Origin: an uncultured Clostridia bacterium
Lineage (GTDB): Bacteria > Bacillota > Clostridia > Lachnospirales > Lachnospiraceae
DNA length: 10,343 bases
Direction: 5' to 3'
Assembly: GCA_945622055.1 (NCBI GenBank)
Contig: CALZBV010000068.1
Coordinates: forward strand, 1 to 10,343
The notes under the pieces were generated by a model. That model was not told the origin of the DNA. It did no database searches and saw only the letters and a program-made list of their open reading frames with translations. A program made the position numbers and the translations under genes. Positions 6,086 through 10,343 of the stretch are shown piece after piece (within the stretch, counting starts at the first letter, position 1; each line of letters starts with the position of its first letter).

Positions 6086-8458
6086 TTACTTGTCTTCCGG
6101 AGTATGCCACTTCCACTCACGAACCTCCGGCAGATCCATACCGTAGGTGGAGATGTACTGATCGTGTGCAACAAGAGTATCACGCATCTTCTGGAGAAGA
6201 TATGCACCGCGATTTCCAAGCTGCGGAAGATGATTGAGTACATCCATTACAAGGTGGTATCTGTCAATCTCGTTCTGAACTCTCATATCGAACGGAGTTG
6301 TGATGGTACCCTCCTCCTGGTAACCGTGAACACTTAAGTTACGGTTCGTACGGTTGTAGGTAAGCTCATGCACAAGCTTCGGATATCCGTGGAATGCGAA
6401 GATAATCGGCTTATCCTTGGTAAATAATGCATCGTAATCTACGTTGGTCAGGCCATGCGGATGCTTCGTGTGCTCCTCAAGCTTCATCAGGTCAACTACG
6501 TTGATGAAACGAATCTTGATTTCCGGCATATTGTCACGAAGAATGGTAACAGCGGCAAGTGCTTCCTTCGTCGGAGTATCACCACAGCATGCAAGAACTA
6601 CATCCGGCTCCTCGCCCTGATCGTTACTTGCCCAATCCCAGATACCGATACCCTGGGTACAATGCTTAACAGCCTGGTCCATAGTCAGCCACTGATGGCT
6701 CGGATGCTTGGATGCAACGATAACATTTACATAGTTCTTACTGCTGATACAATGATTGAAGCAGGAAAGTAAGCAGTTAGCATCCGGCGGAAGGTACATA
6801 CGTACAACGTCTGCCTTCTTATTCGCAATGTGATCAAGGAAGCCCGGATCCTGATGGGTGAAACCGTTGTGATCCTGCTGCCATACATTTGAGGTAAGAA
6901 TTAAGTTGAGGGAAGCAATCTCCTCTCTCCAGGAAAGCTGGTTACAAACCTTTAACCACTTCGCATGCTGAGCGCACATGGAATCTACAACACGGATGAA
7001 TGCTTCGTAGGAAGCAAAGAAGCCGTGACGTCCGGTTAACAGGTAACCCTCTAACCAGCCTTCGCACATATGCTCACTCAGGTAGGAGTCCATGATTCTT
7101 CCGTCAACAGCGAGGTCCTCATCCTTCTCATGGTAATCGCCGTTCCAGTCACGCTTGGTCTCCTCAAATACCTTATAGAGACGGTTAGACATCGTCTCGT
7201 CCGGTCCAAAGATACGGAAGTTCTTAGCTTCCTTGTTCAGCTTGAAGATATCGCGAACGAATCCACCAAGCTCAATCATATCCTGCTTTTCAACAGCGCC
7301 CGGCTTGGTAACCTCAACTGCATAATCACGGAAATCCGGGAGACGCAGGTCACGAAGAAGCTTACCACCGTTTGCATGCGGGTTAGCACTGATTCTGTGA
7401 TCGCCCTTCGGAGCAATGTAACGGAGTCTCTCTACAAGACGGCCGTCCTCATCAAACAGCTCCTCCGGATGATAGCTAAGAAGCCAATCCTTGAGCATAT
7501 CGAGATGCTCCGGCTTCTCCATGGTAATCGGCACCTGATGTGCACGGAAGGAACCCTCTACCGGAAGTCCGTCTACAACCTTCGGACCGGTCCAGCCCTT
7601 CGGGGAACGAAGAACGATCATCGGCCAGAACGGTCTCTCGGTCTTGCCGTTCTCTCTTGCATCCTTCTGGATTGCCTTGATTTCCTTGATACACTTATCA
7701 ACAGCCTCAGCCATTAACTTGTGCATGGTCATCGGGTCGCTGCCTTCAACGAAGTACGGCTTCCAGCCATAACCGTGGAACAGGCTCTTTAACTCATCAT
7801 GGGAAATGTGAGATAAAACCGTCGGATTGCTGATCTTGTACTCATTTAAATGTAAAATCGGAAGAACCGCACCGTCGTTCTTAGCATTTAAGAACTTGTT
7901 GGAATGCCAAGCGGTAGCAAGCGGGCCGGTCTCAGCCTCACCATCACCTACGATAACGGTTGCAATTAAATCCGGATTATCAAATACAGCACCGAAAGCA
8001 TGAGCGATGGAGTAACCAAGCTCACCACCCTCGTTAATGGAACCCGGAGTTTCCGGAGCAACATGGCTGGAGATACCGCCCGGGAAGGAGAACTGCTTGT
8101 TCAGTCTCTTTAAGCCCTCGATATCCTGGCTGATGTTCGGATATACTTCACTGTAGGTTCCCTCTAAGTAAGAGTTTGCAACGAAGAAGTTTCCGCCGTG
8201 ACCCGGTCCGGAAATGAGAATCATATCAAGGTTGAACTTGTTGATTGCACGGTTCATGTGTGCATATATGAAGTTCTGTCCCGGAACGGTTCCCCAGTGT
8301 CCTACAATCTTCTTCTTAATCTGATCCATGGTAAGAGGCTCTCTTAACAACGGATTGTCCAATAAATACAACTGGGTAGCTGCAAGGTAGTTCGCTGCGC
8401 GCCAATATGCATTTAAGTCGGTCAAGTACTCTTCTGTCATAAACTTATCGACTGGCAT
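6086..8458 (-). CDS. xfp: Xylulose-5-phosphate/fructose-6-phosphate phosphoketolase
   Basis: A thiamine diphosphate enzyme that cleaves xylulose-5-P or fructose-6-P with phosphate, giving acetyl phosphate plus glyceraldehyde-3-P or erythrose-4-P. The protein has 790 residues, the usual length. The start is ATG 8456-8458, with AGGAGG 8 nt upstream (8467-8472). An in-frame ATG at 8530 would add a 24-residue extension and lies upstream of the promoter, so it is rejected. Signatures: GHWG (53-56), GPGHGGN (84-90), SSHVAPETPGS (130-140), cofactor motif GDGEAETG (171-178), FGPDET (417-422), SYEAF (483-487) and QDHNGFTHQDPGF (528-540). All are intact. Relative use of the two sugars cannot be decided from sequence. 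The gene is a single-gene unit with its own promoter and terminator, placed unusually between rplL and rpoB. Confidence 0.97.
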   Translation of the reverse strand: MPVDKFMTEEYLTDLNAYWRAANYLAATQLYLLDNPLLREPLTMDQIKKKIVGHWGTVPGQNFIYAHMNRAINKFNLDMILISGPGHGGNFFVANSYLEGTYSEVYPNISQDIEGLKRLNKQFSFPGGISSHVAPETPGSINEGGELGYSIAHAFGAVFDNPDLIATVIVGDGEAETGPLATAWHSNKFLNAKNDGAVLPILHLNEYKISNPTVLSHISHDELKSLFHGYGWKPYFVEGSDPMTMHKLMAEAVDKCIKEIKAIQKDARENGKTERPFWPMIVLRSPKGWTGPKVVDGLPVEGSFRAHQVPITMEKPEHLDMLKDWLLSYHPEELFDEDGRLVERLRYIAPKGDHRISANPHANGGKLLRDLRLPDFRDYAVEVTKPGAVEKQDMIELGGFVRDIFKLNKEAKNFRIFGPDETMSNRLYKVFEETKRDWNGDYHEKDEDLAVDGRIMDSYLSEHMCEGWLEGYLLTGRHGFFASYEAFIRVVDSMCAQHAKWLKVCNQLSWREEIASLNLILTSNVWQQDHNGFTHQDPGFLDHIANKKADVVRMYLPPDANCLLSCFNHCISSKNYVNVIVASKHPSHQWLTMDQAVKHCTQGIGIWDWASNDQGEEPDVVLACCGDTPTKEALAAVTILRDNMPEIKIRFINVVDLMKLEEHTKHPHGLTNVDYDALFTKDKPIIFAFHGYPKLVHELTYNRTNRNLSVHGYQEEGTITTPFDMRVQNEIDRYHLVMDVLNHLPQLGNRGAYLLQKMRDTLVAHDQYISTYGMDLPEVREWKWHTPEDK

Positions 8459-8466
8459 GATTATGT

Positions 8467-8472
8467 CCTCCT
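8467..8472 (-). promoter_or_regulatory. Ribosome binding site of xfp
   Basis: AGGAGG lies 8 nt before ATG 8456-8458. It decides the start against the upstream in-frame ATG at 8530. Confidence 0.9.
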
Positions 8473-8489
8473 GTTTTTTATTTAAGTCG

Positions 8490-8518
8490 ATTATACACGA
8501 TAAAAAAGAAATTAGCAA
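8490..8518 (-). promoter_or_regulatory. Promoter of xfp
   Basis: On the minus strand: TTGCTA (8513-8518), a 17-nt spacer, and TATAAT (8490-8495). Transcription would begin near 8483, giving a short leader of about 25 nt with AGGAGG in it. Confidence 0.85.
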
Positions 8519-8522
8519 TAGG

Positions 8523-8579
8523 TTTTTCACATAAAAAACATCTTTTTCGAAAGAAATTTATGTGATTTATTCACAAAAC
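8523..8579. promoter_or_regulatory. Cluster of TTATGTGA-type half-sites just upstream of the xfp -35
   Basis: TCACATAAA (8527-8535) is inverted against TTTATGTGA (8557-8565), around a TTTCGAAA core (8545-8552). The second arm also forms ATGTGA-TTTAT-TCACAA (8560-8576). The half-sites resemble CRP/FNR-family or Rex sites, but the 5-nt spacer is one short of either consensus. The location next to the -35 suits activation or repression. Confidence 0.45.
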
Positions 8580-8762
8580 CATTTTTTGTTAAGCTTTTTC
8601 TTTCCTGAAATTATTATTCGTGCTTTAATTAGTGAATTTCTTTTAGTTAAAACAGTAAATCACCTGCTTTTATAAAAAGCAGACCGGTTATTGCAATCCT
8701 GTCTCCTGCGGATGCTGTTAATTTTATTTCTTTTGAAGACTCACTTTTCCTTCACGTAAGAA
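8580..8762. other. Non-coding stretch between the rplL terminator and the xfp control region
   Basis: I see no gene here. The only clear structure is a perfect 8-bp hairpin CTGCTTTT-ATA-AAAAGCAG at 8664-8682, without a proper U-tract on the minus strand; it may be a decayed terminator. Confidence 0.5.
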
Positions 8763-8790
8763 ACCCCCAGACGATTTCTCGTCCGGGGGT
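8758..8790 (-). terminator. Strong terminator of rplJL
   Basis: On the minus strand ACCCCCGGACGA, loop GAAA, TCGTCTGGGGGT form a 12-bp GC-rich stem with one G-U pair, followed by TTCTTAC. It lies 28 nt past the rplL stop codon and ends the operon here, so rpoB is not expected to share this transcript. Confidence 0.93.
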
Positions 8791-8818
8791 CTGATTTAAC
8801 ATGATTCGTTTGGATAGA

Positions 8819-9184
8819 TTACTTAAGGGTAACCTTTGCGCCAACTTCTTCAAGCTTCTTCTTGATTTCCTCAGCCTCTGCCTTGGAAGCGCCTTCCTTA
8901 ACAACCTTCGGAGCGCCCTCAACAAGATCCTTAGCTTCCTTTAAGCCAAGCCCGGTAATCTCACGAACAACCTTGATAACCTTAACCTTCTCAGCGCCAG
9001 CCTCAGTAAGCTCTACGTTGAACTCGGTCTTCTCTTCCTCTGCTGCTGCTGCCGGACCAGCTGCTGCCACTACAACGCCTGCTGCTGCGGATACGCCGAA
9101 CTCTTCCTCGCAAGCCTTTACTAAATCGTTTAACTCTAATACGGTCATGCCCTTAATAGCATCGATAAATTCCTGAGTAGTCAT
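8819..9184 (-). CDS. rplL: 50S ribosomal protein L7/L12
   Basis: The multicopy stalk protein of the large ribosomal subunit, which recruits and activates translation GTPases. It has 121 residues, the family norm. Residues 1-30 are the dimerising, L10-binding N-terminal domain (MTTQEFIDAIKGMTVLELND). Residues about 33-50 are the Ala/Gly-rich hinge. The remainder is the globular factor-binding domain (KVKVIKVVREITGLGLKEAK). Start ATG 9182-9184 has TGGAGGT 9 nt upstream. It follows rplJ by 141 nt, a spacer with three hairpins, and is followed directly by a strong terminator instead of rpoB. Confidence 0.98.
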   Translation of the reverse strand: MTTQEFIDAIKGMTVLELNDLVKACEEEFGVSAAAGVVVAAAGPAAAAEEEKTEFNVELTEAGAEKVKVIKVVREITGLGLKEAKDLVEGAPKVVKEGASKAEAEEIKKKLEEVGAKVTLK

Positions 9185-9225
9185 TTTACATTAACCTCCA
9201 TTTAAATTTGTAATTGTTATTTTTC

Positions 9226-9298
9226 CTGCGGATGATCCGCAGCTTTTCTTCTGCATCCTCTGCAGAACCTGCCGCTATGTCACAAGGACCGGAGCGGC
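9226..9298 (-). other. Three consecutive hairpins in the rplJ-rplL spacer
   Basis: CTGCGGA/TCCGCAG (9226-9242, loop 3), TCTGCA/TGCAGA (9250-9266, loop 5) and GCCGCT/AGCGGC (9271-9298). None is followed by a U-tract on the transcribed strand, so they are not clear terminators. They could be processing or stability elements that help L12 exceed L10 (inference). Confidence 0.5.
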
Positions 9299-9325
9299 CT
9301 CCGTGTTATGCCGCTTTAAGCCGCA

Positions 9326-9820
9326 TTATGCTGCCTCGCCGTTCTTCTCTGCAATCTGCTTGAGAACTCTTGCCAGATTGGTAACCGGGGACTGCATGCT
9401 GCCCAGAAGTCTGGAAATAAGGGTATCTCTGGACGGGATAGTAGCAACTACCTCAAGACCCTTAGCGTCGTAGTAAGTTCCTTCAACAACGCCACCCTTG
9501 AACTCAAGCTTCGGAGCCTTCTTTGCAACCTCAGCAATAATTCTTGCCGGAGCAACTGCATCGTCGATACCGAAAGCTACTGCGCTCGGTCCCTCCAGAT
9601 GCTTTGCAAGGTCAGCATATACGGTTCCTTCAAATGCTCTGTTCATGTAGGTGTTCTTGTATACCTTGTATACAACACCAGCCTCTCTTAACGCCTTACG
9701 AAGAGCGGTATCTTCCTCAACGGTAAGTCCACGGTAGTCAACTAAAACTACGGACTGAGCCTTCTCAACGTAACCCTTGATTTCATCAACGATCGGCGCC
9801 TTAATTTCAACCTTTGCCAT
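9326..9820 (-). CDS. rplJ: 50S ribosomal protein L10
   Basis: Anchors L7/L12 dimers to 23S rRNA to form the ribosomal stalk; the L10-L12 complex also represses its own mRNA. It has 164 residues, the usual length. The RNA-binding globular domain covers about residues 1-130 (SVVLVDYRGLTVEEDTALRK near 23-42; YKVYKNTYMNRA near 51-62; EGPSAVAFG). The C-terminal helix that carries L12 is LARVLKQIAEKNGEAA. Start ATG 9818-9820 has AAGGAGGT 6 nt upstream (9827-9834). The gene is preceded by an L10 leader and its own promoter; rplA, the common upstream neighbour, is not adjacent. Confidence 0.98.
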   Translation of the reverse strand: MAKVEIKAPIVDEIKGYVEKAQSVVLVDYRGLTVEEDTALRKALREAGVVYKVYKNTYMNRAFEGTVYADLAKHLEGPSAVAFGIDDAVAPARIIAEVAKKAPKLEFKGGVVEGTYYDAKGLEVVATIPSRDTLISRLLGSMQSPVTNLARVLKQIAEKNGEAA

Positions 9821-9843
9821 CTTTACACCTCCTTATAGAATAA

Positions 9844-9856
9844 CGGCTTTCGCCGG
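9844..9856 (-). other. Small GAAA-loop hairpin before the rplJ ribosome binding site
   Basis: CGGC-GAAA-GCCG on the minus strand sits about 10 nt upstream of AAGGAGGT. It may shape access to the ribosome binding site; this is inference. Confidence 0.4.
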
Positions 9857-9890
9857 AATCCAAAGACGTGAATAAGCGAGACAAACAATA

Positions 9891-9920
9891 TAAAAAGCTC
9901 TCTGCGAAGACGCAAAGAGC
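9891..9920 (-). terminator. Attenuator terminator in the rplJ leader
   Basis: GCTCTTTGCG, loop TCTT, CGCAGAGAGC form a 10-bp stem with one G-U, followed by TTTTTA. It lies between the L10-binding leader and rplJ. In Bacillus subtilis the L10-L12 complex is known to regulate rplJL by transcription termination, and the layout here fits that mechanism. Confidence 0.8.
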
Positions 9921-9939
9921 CAAACAAAGTCAGATTCGC

Positions 9940-10003
9940 TTGATTCCTCGGCAGGCGGTTTCTCTTACACCGGTTCCCCGGTACCTGCTGTCTTCGGTAA
10001 ACT
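9940..10003 (-). ncRNA. Ribosomal protein L10 leader (autoregulatory mRNA element)
   Basis: The minus strand carries ACCGAAGACAGCAGG (9984-9998) and CCTGCCGAGG (9946-9955), the two conserved sides of the Firmicute L10 leader, with an inner ACCGG/CCGGT-type hairpin between. It follows the promoter by about 20 nt and precedes the attenuator. Recognised by consensus; no covariance search was done. Confidence 0.88.
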
Positions 10004-10029
10004 GTGACCAAAATCACAATCCGTTTGAT

Positions 10030-10058
10030 AGTCTATCATAAATTTTTCGGAATGTCAA
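10030..10058 (-). promoter_or_regulatory. Promoter of rplJL
   Basis: TTGACA (10053-10058), a 17-nt spacer and TAGACT (10030-10035) on the minus strand. Transcription would begin near 10023, just before the L10 leader. The promoter lies 46 nt after the stop codon of the upstream partial gene, with no clear terminator between them. Confidence 0.82.
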
Positions 10059-10104
10059 CCACTTTTTTGATTCTCACTTTCTCCATACACCAATCAATAT
10101 TTTC

Positions 10105-10343
10105 CTAAGCCTTTGGTTTGTCCTGAAGCATCTCTCTCAATCGCTTGATTTCAGCATCCTTCTCCGCAATCATAGTGTCCTTCTCCGCAATCATAGTGTC
10201 CTTCTCCGCAATCACGGCATCCCTCTCTGCAATCACAGTATCCTTCTCCACCAGCTCCGCCTCCTGCTTCTCTATCTTCTCCCGCATATCATCCACCATG
10301 TACTTTACCGTATTCCGGTCCAACTCTCTTAGCATCTCAGAAA
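10105..10343 (-). CDS. C-terminal coiled-coil tail of a partial gene, probably an Rpn/PD-(D/E)XK-type transposase
   Basis: The frame is open to the right edge and stops at 10105-10107, so only the last 78 or so residues are seen. An ATG at 10333-10335 is probably internal (no ribosome binding site is visible and the frame continues upstream). The segment ELDRNTVKYMVDDMREKI is reminiscent of the region after the nuclease domain in Rpn-type proteins common in Lachnospiraceae. It is followed by a heptad array of AEKDTMI-like units, a predicted coiled coil, and ends DKPKA. The catalytic domain is outside the window, so the family call rests on resemblance only. It sits where rplA often lies, upstream of rplJ. 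Confidence 0.6.
   Translation of the reverse strand, partial: SEMLRELDRNTVKYMVDDMREKIEKQEAELVEKDTVIAERDAVIAEKDTMIAEKDTMIAEKDAEIKRLREMLQDKPKA
10154..10258. repeat. Tandem 21-bp coding repeats (heptads)
   Basis: Four close copies of a 21-bp unit (10154, 10175, 10196, 10217) and a diverged fifth (10238). Copies two and three are almost identical. Each codes one seven-residue unit such as EKDTMIA, so length changes by slippage would keep the frame and change coiled-coil length by two turns. Confidence 0.85.

Noticed and set aside
7070..7717. A 215-codon open frame on the plus strand
   Set aside because: It lies wholly antisense to the well-supported phosphoketolase gene, shows no recognisable motif, and has no ribosome binding site of note.
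8459..8530. A 24-residue N-terminal extension of phosphoketolase with hydrophobic residues
   Set aside because: The promoter -10 and -35 lie within it, and the AGGAGG site belongs to the ATG at 8458, so it is not translated.
8862..9176. A 104-codon plus-strand frame rich in Ala and Ser
   Set aside because: It is the antisense image of the Ala/Glu-rich rplL gene.
9823..10017. A 64-codon minus-strand frame upstream of rplJ
   Set aside because: It covers the L10 leader and attenuator, which are RNA elements; the frame is incidental.
10154..10258. Short regular repeats suggesting a CRISPR array
   Set aside because: The units are contiguous without spacers and code protein heptads.

Overview
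The window looks like chromosome of an obligately anaerobic Firmicute, most likely a Lachnospiraceae-type Clostridium relative. The evidence is the style of L10, L12 and RpoB, the mid-range G+C, strong AGGAGG ribosome binding sites, an L10 leader of the Firmicute kind, and a rubredoxin/rubrerythrin/desulfoferrodoxin set typical of strict anaerobes. The genus cannot be read from the sequence.

Layout, right to left (most genes are on the minus strand). At 10105-10343 is the C-terminal coiled-coil tail of a gene that runs off the window, probably an Rpn/PD-(D/E)XK-type transposase. Next comes a promoter (-35 at 10053-10058, -10 at 10030-10035), an L10-binding leader with a built-in terminator hairpin, then rplJ (L10), an intergenic spacer with three hairpins, rplL (L7/L12) and a strong terminator. 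Next is a monocistronic phosphoketolase gene (xfp) with its own promoter and terminator. Then comes a two-gene oxidative-stress operon: a fusion of a flavin reductase-rubredoxin ('high molecular weight rubredoxin', Hrb) to a complete rubrerythrin, followed 16 nt later by a two-iron desulfoferrodoxin (superoxide reductase). A bidirectional terminator separates this operon from the only plus-strand gene, a 448-residue protein with an EF-Tu domain-2-like N-terminus and an SseB-family body. At the left edge is the 5' two thirds of rpoB (minus strand), with its own strong promoter and a leader of about 210 nt.

How the parts work together. In most bacteria rplJ, rplL, rpoB and rpoC are contiguous. 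Here about 6.4 kb of metabolic and stress genes lie between rplL and rpoB, and each transcription unit has visible start and stop signals, so the ribosomal stalk and RNA polymerase genes appear uncoupled. The Hrb-rubrerythrin/SOR pair forms a plausible self-contained pathway: SOR reduces superoxide to peroxide, and the fusion carries electrons from NAD(P)H through flavin and rubredoxin iron to the di-iron peroxidase site. Phosphoketolase makes acetyl phosphate from xylulose-5-P or fructose-6-P.

Most worth checking: (1) the Hrb-rubrerythrin fusion, whose continuity depends on one A in a five-A run and which still has a good internal ribosome binding site and ATG for free rubrerythrin; (2) the non-coding region between rpoB and the SseB-like gene, which holds overlapping face-to-face promoter candidates and two terminator hairpins with possible alternative pairings; (3) the split of rplJL from rpoB.
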